Positions 7,675 through 15,626 of a stretch of 60,364 nucleotides of DNA are shown here, in pieces (position 1 is the first letter of the stretch; every line of letters begins with the position of its first letter). The notes under the pieces are model-generated. The model had not been told where the DNA came from. It worked only from the letters and a program-made list of their open reading frames with translations, and made no database searches. The translations under genes and the position numbers were made by a program. This stretch comes from an uncultured Atopobiaceae bacterium (lineage in GTDB: Bacteria; Actinomycetota; Coriobacteriia; Coriobacteriales; Atopobiaceae), in NCBI GenBank assembly GCA_944320385.1, contig CALUHH010000013.1:1-60364 (forward strand), written 5' to 3'.

Positions 7675-8223
7675 CTACGCCCAACCGCGTGCTCGGAGTT
7701 CGGTGACCAGCGGATCGAGGTAGCTGCGCTCGCAGCCTTCGTAGCCCTCGCGCATCTGGGCGAGGGCCGTGCCCGAGCGCTGGTCGCCCTTGCGCGCCTC
7801 GCCTTCGAGCATCTTGAAGTAGATGCGCATCATGGCTTTGTCAACCGCGCCGAGCCGCTCGAAGTGAAAGCCGCCCTGGCAGTAGCACCATGGCATGTCG
7901 GGGTAGGCGCCTGCGGGGAAGGAGCGTCGGAACGCCTCCTCGTGCTCGCTTGCGGGCCAGAGCTCGCTGGGCATGGGCGTAGCGCCCACGGCAACCACGG
8001 CATAGCGCTTCTCGCCATGCGCCGCCATATAGGCCCGGAACCGTTTTGCTCCCTTGAGCGATGCCGCGTGGAACCAGCTGCAGAGGACCACGAGGTCCGC
8101 GTCCGCGGCGACGACCTCGATTTGTTCGAGCGGGACCATCCGGCATCCGAGCTCCTCCGCGAGCCAGTCGGCGTATCTCTTGGCAGAGCCCGTCTGCGAG
8201 CAGAATGCGACGGCCGCGCCCAT
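7675..8223 (-). CDS. flavodoxin-domain protein
   Basis: 182 residues. MGAAVAFCSQTGSAKRYADW is the FMN phosphate loop (SQTGSAK), and VVLCSWFHAASLKGAKRFRA is the second flavin loop. A C-terminal helical extension (about 60 residues, rich in Arg, Asp, Tyr) goes beyond a minimal flavodoxin and recalls HemG-like flavodoxin-domain proteins. Cytosolic; no signal. It faces the EamA fragment and is the last of three leftward genes (LysR, FMN reductase, this one). The partner enzyme is unknown. Confidence 0.85.
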   Translation of the reverse strand: MGAAVAFCSQTGSAKRYADWLAEELGCRMVPLEQIEVVAADADLVVLCSWFHAASLKGAKRFRAYMAAHGEKRYAVVAVGATPMPSELWPASEHEEAFRRSFPAGAYPDMPWCYCQGGFHFERLGAVDKAMMRIYFKMLEGEARKGDQRSGTALAQMREGYEGCERSYLDPLVTELRARGWA

Positions 8224-8352
8224 GGCGACCCCTTTCGACGGAGGGTGGATTGTCCACGTTCTTCTCGCCAGTGTACGGGGTCGACGTCAGCTCCAGGTAA
8301 GCCGCCTGCGAGATGCAGGCGTGAAGGGCTCTGGCCGTCGTCGCGGCGGTCA

Positions 8353-8988
8353 CTACCGGATGAAGTTCGTCTGCTGGCCAGCCTCCTGAGAGGGCAGCGG
8401 AACACCCGCCGCGCGGCCCGCATCGAGGCACTTGAGCATCCACGCCATGTTGCGCCCGAGCTGGCGCATGGTCCAGAGGCCCTCGGCGTCCTGCTCGGTC
8501 TCTGCCGCCACGTTGCCGTGCACGTTGTTCCAGTAGCGCGAGCTCACGACCGGCATCTGCGCGATGGTGAAGAACTTGTTGATGTCGTCGAAGGCAGAGG
8601 TGGTGCCGCCGCGTCGGGCGCTCGCCACGGCCGCCGCCGGCTTGTACGCGAGCACGTTCTTCTCGCCCGCACGGCCGTTGCTGTAGAAGAGGCGGTCCAT
8701 GAAGCCCAGCAGCGACGCTGCGGCGTGGGCGTAGTGCACCGGCGCGCCAAAGACAAAGCCGTCGGCCTCGGCTGCTTTGGGACGGAACTCGTTCACCACG
8801 TCGTCGAACGCGCAGCGGCCGAGCTTGGCGCAGCCGCCGCAGGCCACGCAGCCGCCCACGGGCCGCGCGCCGATCCAGAAGATCTCCGCCTCCACGCCCT
8901 CGGCCTCCAGCGTGCGCGCCACCTCCTCGAGCGCGCGGTTGGTGCTCCCCGCCTTGTGCGGGCTGCCGTTCACGAGCATGACCTTCAT
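8353..8988 (-). CDS. NADPH-dependent FMN reductase / iron-sulfur flavoprotein-like
   Basis: 211 residues with the flavodoxin-like start MKVMLVNGSPHKAGSTNRAL and a cysteine cluster GCVACGGCAKLGRCAF (about residues 46-61). GAPVHYAHAAASLLGFMDR is the flavin-side loop. It is longer than the reductase at 6805 and ends in a helical tail (QLGRNMAWMLKCLDAGRA), as in the flavodoxin family protein group of gut anaerobes. It lies downstream of LysR, separated by palindrome B2. The 129 bases to the next gene (8224-8352) hold one GTTCTTCTCG copy and nothing else I recognise. Confidence 0.88.
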   Translation of the reverse strand: MKVMLVNGSPHKAGSTNRALEEVARTLEAEGVEAEIFWIGARPVGGCVACGGCAKLGRCAFDDVVNEFRPKAAEADGFVFGAPVHYAHAAASLLGFMDRLFYSNGRAGEKNVLAYKPAAAVASARRGGTTSAFDDINKFFTIAQMPVVSSRYWNNVHGNVAAETEQDAEGLWTMRQLGRNMAWMLKCLDAGRAAGVPLPSQEAGQQTNFIR

Positions 8989-9022
8989 GGGATTCTCCTA
9001 TCTGGTACGAAGGGACGCTTCC

Positions 9023-9057
9023 ATCTGTAAATTGGGGACAGTCCCCAATTTACAGAT
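9023..9057. repeat. 35-bp perfect palindrome overlapping the LysR stop (B2)
   Basis: Arms ATCTGTAAATTGGGGAC and complement, one-base centre at 9040. The LysR stop codon (9050-9052 on the minus strand) lies inside the right arm. Just to its left, GGTACGAAGGGAC (9004-9016) is a lone half of the A-type palindrome. Probably acts as a terminator for LysR. Confidence 0.9.
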
Positions 9058-9940
9058 TGCCCGCGCGAACCAGCTCCAGAAACCGTCGCGCGGCGTTGCC
9101 GAGGGGGACGTCGCGCTTCCAGGCGAGGTCGATGACCGAGACGAGCGGCGGGAAGAGCAGGCGAAACTCCAGCCCGGTGCCCGGGCCCACCGTCGTGAGC
9201 CCATCGAAGGAGAGCATGCGGCCCACGCCCTCGCGCACGAGCAGCGCGCCGTTGTAGGCGAGGTTGTACGTTGCGGCCACATTTGCCTCGGCGGCGCGCT
9301 CTCCGAACCACGTGGCGAGAAGCCCGGTGAGCCCGTCACCTCTGGCGTGGCGCTCCGGTACGATGAGCGGCGCGTCGAGAAGGTCGGCGGGGCTCACGGC
9401 CTCGCGCGCGGTCAGCGGGTCGTCGTCGCGCACGAGCACGCCCCAGGCGTCGGTGGGGGAGAGGCGCAGGTGGGCGTAGCGGTCAACGTCGGGGTAGCTC
9501 ATGAGCACGGAGAAGTCGTCGACGCCGTGCTCCAGGCGCTCGATGAGGTCAGGAGCGTTGCCGCTGTGCAGGTGAAAGCGCACGCCGGGGTACTTCTCGC
9601 GAAAGCCACGCACGTGGCGGGCGATCACGCGCAGGCCCTCAGACTCGCCGGCGCCGATGAAGACGTCGCCCTCCACGATGTCCTCGCCCTGCGTTAGGTC
9701 CGCCGCGGCCTGGTCCGCGAGACCGACGATCTCCTGCGCACGACGTCGCAGGTAGAGGCCCTTCTCGGTGGGCGTGACGCTGCGGCTGTGGCGCTCGAGG
9801 AGCGGGGTGCCGAGCTCGCGCTCGAGGGCGGCAATCTGTCGGGAGAGCGCGGGCTGCGTCACGTGCAGCGCCTCGGCCGCGCGCGACATCGTGCCGTGCT
9901 CGCAGACGGCGAGGAAGTAGCGAAGGGTCCGGAGTTCCAT
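9050..9940 (-). CDS. LysR-family transcriptional regulator
   Basis: 296 residues from MELRTLRYFLAVCEHGTMSR. The winged helix-turn-helix is textbook (AAEALHVTQPALSRQIAALE, residues about 20-39), followed by the LysR substrate domain with two periplasmic-binding-like lobes. I use the ATG at 9938-9940, which has a GGAG ribosome site; an upstream in-frame start lacks homology. It is divergent from the cyclophilin-like gene, with a T-N11-A operator between them. It probably regulates the surrounding flavodoxin/AKR genes; the inducer is unknown. Confidence 0.92.
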   Translation of the reverse strand: MELRTLRYFLAVCEHGTMSRAAEALHVTQPALSRQIAALERELGTPLLERHSRSVTPTEKGLYLRRRAQEIVGLADQAAADLTQGEDIVEGDVFIGAGESEGLRVIARHVRGFREKYPGVRFHLHSGNAPDLIERLEHGVDDFSVLMSYPDVDRYAHLRLSPTDAWGVLVRDDDPLTAREAVSPADLLDAPLIVPERHARGDGLTGLLATWFGERAAEANVAATYNLAYNGALLVREGVGRMLSFDGLTTVGPGTGLEFRLLFPPLVSVIDLAWKRDVPLGNAARRFLELVRAGNL

Positions 9941-9962
9941 GTCCGCTCCATTACGTAAAGGC

Positions 9963-9981
9963 ATATCACGATATGCGATAT
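9963..9981. promoter_or_regulatory. LysR-type operator (T-N11-A)
   Basis: ATATC (9963-9967) and GATAT (9977-9981) are separated by nine bases, giving the T-N11-A pattern. A further ATATG lies inside the gap. It sits 23 bases ahead of lysR and upstream of the divergent cyclophilin-like gene, where LysR regulators normally bind. Confidence 0.55.
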
Positions 9982-10014
9982 AAGCAATTGTAGCTCAGGA
10001 CCTCGCGGCGCAAA

Positions 10015-10045
10015 ATGAGACAAAGGGACAGTCCCTTTGTCTCAT
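10015..10045. repeat. 31-bp perfect palindrome just before an RBS (A2)
   Basis: Arms ATGAGACAAAGGGAC and complement around a single A. It abuts GGGAGG (10046-10051), the ribosome site of the next gene. Its first ATG would add 14 repeat-derived residues if used as a start, which is unlikely. Confidence 0.9.
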
Positions 10046-10056
10046 GGGAGGCGGAC

Positions 10057-10425
10057 GTGAGGGTTGAGCTGCGGATAGGCGAGGTTGCGGTGCCGGTGGA
10101 GCTGAACGGCTCCGCCGCCGCCCGCGCGCTTGCCGACCGCCTGCCGCAGGAGCTCTCCATGAGCGTCTCGAGCGTGGGGTGCTGCGGGCAGCTGTCCTTC
10201 TCGCTGCCGCACGATGCCGCCGACGTCCACCCCGGCTGGTCCGACGGCGACCTCAACTACAAGCCCGAGGGCGACTGGCTCGCGCTCTTCTTTGACGACG
10301 AGCGCAACTCCGCGCGCTACGGAGGCCAGGTCACGCTGGGCCACGCGGTGGGCCCGCTCGACGCGCTGCGCGGCCAGGCGCGGACGTGCGAGGCGATGAT
10401 TCAAAAGGAGACGGACCCCTTTTGA
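10057..10425 (+). CDS. cyclophilin-like fold protein
   Basis: 122 residues from GTG 10057, behind GGGAGG. Family marks are VELRIGEVAVPVELNGSAAA, then LPQELSMSV, DGDLNYKPEGDWLALFF and LGHAVGPLDAL. This small family with a cyclophilin-like barrel has no established enzymatic role and is often found beside flavodoxins and aldo/keto reductases, as here. The last residues (IQKETDPF) and the stop are encoded by hairpin C1, so the natural C-terminus has probably been replaced by repeat sequence. The gene is flanked on both sides by palindromes of the GGGACAG group. Confidence 0.85.
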   Translation: MRVELRIGEVAVPVELNGSAAARALADRLPQELSMSVSSVGCCGQLSFSLPHDAADVHPGWSDGDLNYKPEGDWLALFFDDERNSARYGGQVTLGHAVGPLDALRGQARTCEAMIQKETDPF

Positions 10426-10430
10426 ATCAT
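10396..10430. repeat. imperfect palindrome, AAAAGGGGACAG family, inside a gene end (C1)
   Basis: ATGATTCAAAAGG (10396-10408) pairs with CCTTTTGAATCAT (10418-10430). It encodes the last eight residues and the TGA stop of the cyclophilin-like gene and can act as its terminator. A CGAGAAGAAC copy follows at 10433. Confidence 0.85.
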
Positions 10431-10482
10431 GACCGAGAAGAACGGGTGCTCGGCTAGGGCGCCAGGAGGAAAGGAGATCAAC

Positions 10483-11232
10483 ATGGCAGTCAAGCAGACG
10501 GCGGGACGCGACCAGCTGGGCGAGCTCGCCCCCAAGTTCGCGCAGCTCAACGATGACGTGCTCTTTGGCGAGGTCTGGAGCCGCGAGGGGCAGCTCAGCC
10601 TCAAGATGCGCTCGATCGTGACCGTGGTGACGCTCGTGGCCAAGGGCATGGTGGACAGCTCGTTCGAGTATCACATGGCCACCGCGCGCAAGAACGGCGT
10701 CACGCGCGAGGAGATGGCGGAGATCCTCACCCACGAGGCCTTCTATGCCGGCTGGCCCAACGCGTGGGCGGCGTTCCGCGTGGCGCTCAAGGTCTACGGG
10801 GACGAGGCGGACGCCGGCGAGGGCACGTCCTTCTCGCCCATGTTCGGCCTGGGCAGCCCCAACGACGCCTACGCCCAGTACTTCATCGGCAACTCGTACC
10901 TCAACCCGCTGACCAGCGCCGCCGAGTGCGGCGTCGGCCTTGCCAACGTCACCTTCGAGCCGGGCTGCCGCAACAACTGGCACGTGCACAATGCCGAGAA
11001 GGGCGGCGGGCAGATCCTTGTCTGCACCGACGGTCGCGGCTGGTACCAGGAGTGGGGCAAGGAGCCGCAGGAGCTCGCGCCGGGCACCGTCGTGGTGATT
11101 CCGGCGGGCGTCAAGCACTGGCACGGCGCCGCGCGCGACAGCTGGTTCAGCCACGTCGCCTTCGAGGCGCCGGGCGAGGGCTGCAGCAACGAGTGGCTCG
11201 AGCCCGTCGCCGACGAGCAGTACCCGGCGTAA
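10483..11232 (+). CDS. carboxymuconolactone decarboxylase-cupin fusion protein
   Basis: 249 residues with two domains. Residues about 1-115 are carboxymuconolactone-decarboxylase-like (LSLKMRSIVTVVTLVAKGMV, then EYHMATARKNGVTREEMAEI). Residues about 145-240 are a cupin barrel with metal-binding WHVHNAEKGGG and PAGVKHWHGA. Such fusions accompany aldo/keto reductases and flavodoxins in many gut anaerobes; the substrate is unknown. The ATG at 10483 follows AAGGAG. The aldo/keto reductase starts 33 bases downstream, so the two are probably co-transcribed. Confidence 0.88.
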   Translation: MAVKQTAGRDQLGELAPKFAQLNDDVLFGEVWSREGQLSLKMRSIVTVVTLVAKGMVDSSFEYHMATARKNGVTREEMAEILTHEAFYAGWPNAWAAFRVALKVYGDEADAGEGTSFSPMFGLGSPNDAYAQYFIGNSYLNPLTSAAECGVGLANVTFEPGCRNNWHVHNAEKGGGQILVCTDGRGWYQEWGKEPQELAPGTVVVIPAGVKHWHGAARDSWFSHVAFEAPGEGCSNEWLEPVADEQYPA

Positions 11233-11265
11233 CAGCACGTCCCCAATTGGCAGAAGGGACACAAA

Positions 11266-12291
11266 ATGGCAGACATGACCTACACGACGCTCGGTCACTC
11301 GGGCATCAGGATTCCGCGGCTGTGCCTCGGCGGCATGAGCTTTGGCAAGCCCTCGGCGGACTTCCACCAGTGGACGATCGGCCCGGACGAGACGCGCGCG
11401 GTGATCGCCCGCGCGCTCGAGCTGGGCGTGAGCTTCATCGACACGGCCAACTGCTACGCGCACGGCACGAGCGAGGAGTACATCGGCGCCGCGCTGCGCG
11501 ATCTGGGCGTGCCGCGCGACCAGGTGGTTCTCGCCAGCAAGGTCTTCTTCAACGATGGCGGGCTCTCGCGCGGGGCGATCAACCGCGAGATCGACGGCAC
11601 GCTCGCGCGTCTGGGCACGGACTACCTGGACCTCTACATCATCCATCGCTTTGACTACGAAACGCCGATCGAGGAGACCATGGAGGCGCTCGACGGCCTC
11701 GTGCGCGCGGGCAAGGTGCGCGCCCTCGGCGCGAGCGCGATGTACGCCTACCAGCTCCACAACATGCAGGTTGTGGCCGAGAAGAGCGGTTGGACCCCGT
11801 TCACGAGCATGCAGTGCCACTACAACCTGCTCTACCGCGAGGATGAGCGCGAGATGATCCCCGTCTGCCGCCAGTATGGCATGGCGCTGACGCCCTACAG
11901 CCCGCTCGCGTCCGGGCACCTGTGCCGCCCCACGTGGGACTCCGCGTCCAAGCGCTCGACGACCGATGCGACGATGCGCAACAAGTACGACGCCGACCGC
12001 GAGCGCGACATGCCCATCGTCGCGCGCGTGGCCGAGCTGGCCGAGAAGCACGGCGTGCCCATGTCGCGTATCGCGCTCGCCTGGCACTGGGCGCGCGGCG
12101 TGGAGGCACCGATCGTGGGCTGCTCGTCGCCGGCGCGCGTGGACGATGCGGTGGCGGCGCTCGACGTGGCGCTCACGCCCGAGGAGGTCGCCTACCTCGA
12201 GGAGCCCTACGTGGCGCACGAGCTCGTGGGCCCGGCCGCCCGCCCCGGCGAGAAGCCCCTCGCGGGCACCACGAACCCCAACGCAAAGTAA
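11266..12291 (+). CDS. aldo/keto reductase
   Basis: 341 residues with the AKR barrel and catalytic tetrad visible: Asp59 and Tyr64 (DTANCYAHG), Lys92 (ASKV) and His127 (IIHRFD). The NADPH site near GCSSPARVDDAVAAL is typical. It reduces an unknown carbonyl compound in the cytosol. The 33-base gap after the cupin gene contains GTCCCCAATTGGCAG, a remnant of the AATTGGGGAC repeat. The second B-family element (12303-12373) follows and may terminate the operon. Confidence 0.93.
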   Translation: MADMTYTTLGHSGIRIPRLCLGGMSFGKPSADFHQWTIGPDETRAVIARALELGVSFIDTANCYAHGTSEEYIGAALRDLGVPRDQVVLASKVFFNDGGLSRGAINREIDGTLARLGTDYLDLYIIHRFDYETPIEETMEALDGLVRAGKVRALGASAMYAYQLHNMQVVAEKSGWTPFTSMQCHYNLLYREDEREMIPVCRQYGMALTPYSPLASGHLCRPTWDSASKRSTTDATMRNKYDADRERDMPIVARVAELAEKHGVPMSRIALAWHWARGVEAPIVGCSSPARVDDAVAALDVALTPEEVAYLEEPYVAHELVGPAARPGEKPLAGTTNPNAK

Positions 12292-12302
12292 GCCAGCCGG
12301 GT

Positions 12303-12373
12303 CTGTCATTTGGGGACAGTCCCCAATTAGCACAAAAGTTTTATGTAAATTGGGGACTGTCCCCAATTGACAG
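12303..12373. repeat. double palindrome element, AATTGGGGAC family (B3)
   Basis: Two hairpins, one at about 12307-12330 and one at about 12347-12370, are joined by AGCACAAAAGTTTTATGTA. The outer ends CTGTCA and TGACAG also pair, so the whole is one larger inverted repeat. The same composite structure occurs at 15491-15561, and its left half at 6116. Confidence 0.88.
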
Positions 12374-12385
12374 AAGGGGCGTGCC

Positions 12386-13201
12386 GTGGAGTTGAAGAGC
12401 GTCATCACTAACGAGAAGAACCAGGCAATGCCCGCCGGCGTCGTGCCTCTGGTCCCGGAGGCGTTCGCGGCCCGCACGGACACGGCGGTGACGTGGCTCG
12501 GCGGCGCGGGCATACTGCTCAACGCTCACGGCACGCGCGTCATGATCGATCCTGTGCTCGAGGGCTTTGACATGCCCGTGCTCTTTGACGCGCCGGTTGC
12601 GCCCGCGAACGTGCCCGCGCTCGACGCGGTCCTTATCACGCACATCGACAACGACCACTTCAGCCGTCCCACCTGCCATGACCTCGCCGGCGCGTGTCCC
12701 GCCTACCACGCGCCGCGCTACGTGGCCGAGGTCGCGCGCGAGGAAGGGCTGCCCGGCGTCGGCCACGACATCGGAGAGTCCTTCTCGGTGGGCGCGGTGA
12801 CGGCACGTCTCACGCCCGCATGGCACACCTGGCAAAACGAGTCCAGCAAGTGGGCCTGGCGCACGTGGGCGCGCGAGGACTACTGCGGCTACTGGCTCGA
12901 CACGCCGGACGGATCGATCTGGCTGCCCGGCGACTCCCGGCTTCTCCCGGAGCACTTGGAGATGCCCGAGCCCGACCTCATCCTCCTGGACTTCTCCGAC
13001 AACGAGTGGCACATCACCTTCGACGGGGCGGTGCGCCTCGCCAACACCTACCCGAGCGCGCGGCTGCTGTGCATCCACTGGGGCACGGTAGACGCCCCGG
13101 ACTGGTCGACCTTCAACGGCGACCCGCGCGCGCTCGCCGCGCACGTGGTCAATCCCGAGCGCGTGCTCGCTCCGCTGCCCGGCGAGGCGGTCGTTCTGTA
13201 G
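12386..13201 (+). CDS. UlaG-like metallo-beta-lactamase hydrolase
   Basis: 271 residues from GTG 12386. An ATG at 12428 is the alternative; the first 14 residues include a motif-encoded NEKN and are not conserved in kind. ITHIDNDHFS is the HxDxDH metal motif of the UlaG/lactonase branch. WLGGAGILLNAHGTRVMIDP is the first strand pair, and WLPGDSRLLPEH and CIHWGTVDAPDW supply late metal ligands. It probably hydrolyses a lactone or phosphoester. It closes the redox island and stands after repeat B3. Confidence 0.85.
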   Translation: MELKSVITNEKNQAMPAGVVPLVPEAFAARTDTAVTWLGGAGILLNAHGTRVMIDPVLEGFDMPVLFDAPVAPANVPALDAVLITHIDNDHFSRPTCHDLAGACPAYHAPRYVAEVAREEGLPGVGHDIGESFSVGAVTARLTPAWHTWQNESSKWAWRTWAREDYCGYWLDTPDGSIWLPGDSRLLPEHLEMPEPDLILLDFSDNEWHITFDGAVRLANTYPSARLLCIHWGTVDAPDWSTFNGDPRALAAHVVNPERVLAPLPGEAVVL

Positions 13202-13224
13202 CGAGGGGCCGGGAGCCGCGCGCA

Positions 13225-13443
13225 CTTCTCGGCATTGTTCAAGACGGTGCCCGCACTCATGAGTGCGGGCATCGAGTGCGGGCGGTTTTGGCCGTTTTGG
13301 CAAAGGAGTGCGGGCAGACACTCGGCGGTTCTTCTCAAGTGCGCGCATCGAGTGCGCTCCAGCCCGCACTTCTTGCACGGGGCGAGAAGTGCGGGCGGGC
13401 TCTCGGATGATACCGAGAAGTGCGTGCCGCCGCGTCCTTCTCG
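13225..13443. repeat. inverted-repeat element, GAGTGCGGGC word family (D9)
   Basis: GCCCGCACTCATGAGTGCGG begins a perfect 22-bp palindrome (13249-13270). More AGTGCGGGC and GCCCGCACTT words follow to about 13400. Motif copies are a near match GTTCTTCTC at about 13329 and GTCCTTCTCG at 13434. It lies between convergent genes and ends where the next gene's stop region begins. Confidence 0.75.
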
Positions 13444-13449
13444 CGCCCG

Positions 13450-13722
13450 CTACGCCAGCAGCGCGGCGTGCTCCGGGTGCTTCTCGAACCAGCTGACGGC
13501 GTACGAGCACGTGGGGCGCGCGTAGTAGCCGCTCGCGGCGATGCTCGCAACGGCGCGGCCCAGCAGCTCGCCCGCGACGCCCTGACCGCGCAGGCTCTCG
13601 TCCACGAAGGTGTGGTTGATCTCCACGATGCCCGGCTCAACCTGCGGGAAGGTGACCTCGGCCAGCACGTTCCAGCTCTCGTCCAGCACCTGCACGCGGT
13701 CGCGCTCCATGATCCAGTCCAT
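13450..13722 (-). CDS. small GNAT-like N-acetyltransferase
   Basis: 90 residues of the short GNAT group (YidJ/At1g77540-like). FPQVEPGIVEINHTFVDESL is followed by RGQGVAGELLGRAVA, the acetyl-CoA pyrophosphate loop (RGQGVA). CSYAVSWFEKHPEHAALL closes the fold, with the conserved Cys-Ser-Tyr. The family length is 90-100 residues, so it is complete. The acceptor substrate is unknown. Its promoter region meets that of the CorA-like gene; the two genes are divergent. Confidence 0.85.
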   Translation of the reverse strand: MDWIMERDRVQVLDESWNVLAEVTFPQVEPGIVEINHTFVDESLRGQGVAGELLGRAVASIAASGYYARPTCSYAVSWFEKHPEHAALLA

Positions 13723-13819
13723 GTGTGTCTCCTTCGGTTGCGGTCTGCGGGGCTATTGTCTCACACGGCAACGGGTAGAACCTCCAACGAGGACGGTTGA
13801 CGGCAGCGGGGAGCGCACT

Positions 13820-14749
13820 ATGGCACGGACTTGGCACATCGCAAACGGACATCTTGCGACGGGCGAGAAGGACGGCGGGCATGTCGCCACTCTCCTGCGA
13901 CTGGAGGAGGCGCGCTCGCGCTCGCTCTCTCATACCCAGCGCGAGGTTCTCGACCAGCTCGAGCATGCCGCGATGCCCTTTCTGGAGCGCACGTCCACTG
14001 GAGCGGCAGGGCTTGTGGTCACGCCAAGCGGGCGACGTCGCTTTGGCTTCATCCTCACCCCCAACGAGCTGCTGCTCATTGACGACGGAGACGTTTGCGC
14101 CACCGCGCTCGGCCGTGCCGTGGAGAACCGGGCGCGCGTCGAGGGGCCGGCCGGCGCGCTCTGTGCACTTCTTCGTGAGCTTCTGCGCGACCACCCCGCT
14201 CGCCTCTCTCGCATGCGCGAGGACTTTGAGCTGATGGAGCAGCAGGTTCTCGAGGGGCGCGAACATCCTGATCGGCGCAAGATGATGGCGGACTCGCGTC
14301 GCATGCTCGGGCTCGACACGTTCTATCAGGGCATGTCGGACCTTGCCGGGGAGCTCGCCGAGGACGACTCCGGCCTCGTGGCGCCCGCGGACCGCGCGAG
14401 GCTCCGCTCGCTTGCGCGTCTCCTGGGGCGGCTCGCCGCGCGCCTGGAGTCGCTGCAGGACTACAGCCTGCAGGTGCACAGCCTCTACCAGGAGTCCATC
14501 GACGTGCGGCAGAACAACGTCATGCAGTGGCTCACGGTGGTGACCACGATCGTGATGCCGCTCACTCTCGTTACCGGGTGGTATGGCATGAACTTCCCGC
14601 ACATGGCGCTCTTCGACGTGCCGTGGGGCTACTTCGCGGTGATCGTGGCGTGCGTGACGATCGTTGCCGTTGAGGTGGCGTTCTTCTGGCATCACGGCTG
14701 GCTGAGCTTTGGCGAGCGGCGTCGCGGGGGCGGCGGGCGGCGAGGTTGA
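13820..14749 (+). CDS. CorA-like divalent cation channel
   Basis: 309 residues. The signature GMN motif is present (WYGMNFPHM), between the two C-terminal membrane helices (TVVTTIVMPLTLVTG and YFAVIVACVTIVAVEVAFFW). The long helical stalk before it (residues about 130-235) is CorA-like. The N-terminal cytoplasmic domain is short and divergent and includes a motif-encoded GEKDGG at residues 15-20. It probably moves Mg or a related ion. The ATG at 13820 has GGGGAG ahead. It is followed at 57 bases by the SdpI-like gene. Confidence 0.85.
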   Translation: MARTWHIANGHLATGEKDGGHVATLLRLEEARSRSLSHTQREVLDQLEHAAMPFLERTSTGAAGLVVTPSGRRRFGFILTPNELLLIDDGDVCATALGRAVENRARVEGPAGALCALLRELLRDHPARLSRMREDFELMEQQVLEGREHPDRRKMMADSRRMLGLDTFYQGMSDLAGELAEDDSGLVAPADRARLRSLARLLGRLAARLESLQDYSLQVHSLYQESIDVRQNNVMQWLTVVTTIVMPLTLVTGWYGMNFPHMALFDVPWGYFAVIVACVTIVAVEVAFFWHHGWLSFGERRRGGGGRRG

Positions 14750-14806
14750 TAAGCGCCCACGGGAGGGGTATAACATCGCGCATCATGTTCGTCTGAGGAG
14801 GCTGGC

Positions 14807-15496
14807 ATGGCTGGATTGAACCTCGAGGCGCGCGACAAGGCGCTGTGGGCGGTCCTTCTCGTCCTGGTTTTGGCGAGCTCGGCGGCCTACCTTTTCTGGG
14901 CGCTGCCCGCGATGCCGGAGACCGTGCCCACGCACTGGGGCGCGGACGGCTCCGTCGACGGCTGGAGCGACAAGGGCTCCACGGTCTTCATGGGCGTCGT
15001 CATGCCGCTGCTCATGCTCGCCCTGCTCTTTGCGGTGCCGTACTTTGATCCGCGCGGGGCCAGCTTCAACCGCTTCAAGGGCATCTACCAGGGATTCTCG
15101 GCAGCCTTTACCGTGTTCATGGTCGCCGTGGGCTGGCTCACGCCGGCCACGGCGCTCGGTCTCGTCCCAGAGAGCGGGTCTGCCGTGGGTGCGCTCGTCT
15201 TTGGCTTCATGGGTCTGCTCCTCGTGGGCCTTGGCATCGCGATGCCGCGCATCGAGCCCAACTACACCTTCGGCGTGCGCGTTCCGTGGGCGCTCGACGA
15301 CCCGGACAACTGGCGGCGCACGCACCGCTTCGCCGGCCCGGTCTTCGTGGTCATGGGCGCGGTGATGTGCGCGATGGCGTTTCTCGGGTCGACGCTGCCC
15401 GAGGCGGCGCTGGTGGCGACGCTGCTCGTGACGCTTCTCGGCGGCGTGGCGCTCATCACGCTCTACAGCTTCCTGATCTGGAAGCGCGTTCTGTAA
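14807..15496 (+). CDS. SdpI/DUF1648-family membrane protein
   Basis: 229 residues with six predicted membrane segments. VPTHWGADGSVDGWSDKGS is the DUF1648 signature. NYTFGVRVPWALDDPDNWRR then THRFAG is the SdpI C-terminal signature. SdpI in Bacillus gives immunity to the SdpC toxin and signals to a repressor; no toxin gene is seen here, so immunity is unproven. The ATG at 14807 follows GAGGAGG. Its TAA stop lies inside repeat B4. Confidence 0.88.
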   Translation: MAGLNLEARDKALWAVLLVLVLASSAAYLFWALPAMPETVPTHWGADGSVDGWSDKGSTVFMGVVMPLLMLALLFAVPYFDPRGASFNRFKGIYQGFSAAFTVFMVAVGWLTPATALGLVPESGSAVGALVFGFMGLLLVGLGIAMPRIEPNYTFGVRVPWALDDPDNWRRTHRFAGPVFVVMGAVMCAMAFLGSTLPEAALVATLLVTLLGGVALITLYSFLIWKRVL

Positions 15497-15561
15497 ATTG
15501 GGGACAGTCCCCAACTAACAGAAATCTTTTATGTGAATTGGGGACTGTCCCCAATTTACAG
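15491..15561. repeat. double palindrome element containing a stop codon (B4)
   Basis: CTGTAAATTGGGGACAG starts a first hairpin and a second ends in CCCCAATTTACAG. The spacer AACAGAAATCTTTTATGTG resembles that of B3. The SdpI-like gene's TAA (15494-15496) is part of the left end. Probably a terminator. Confidence 0.9.
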
Positions 15562-15626
15562 AACCCGTTAGGGAACCGTTAGACGGGCCTGATACGCTGT
15601 CCCTAGACGCGAGAGAGAGGACGGCG

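Noticed and set aside
10042..12522. 826-codon minus-strand frame opposite the cupin and AKR genes
   Set aside because: No domain motifs, composition typical of antisense GC-rich frames, and it reads through two repeat elements.
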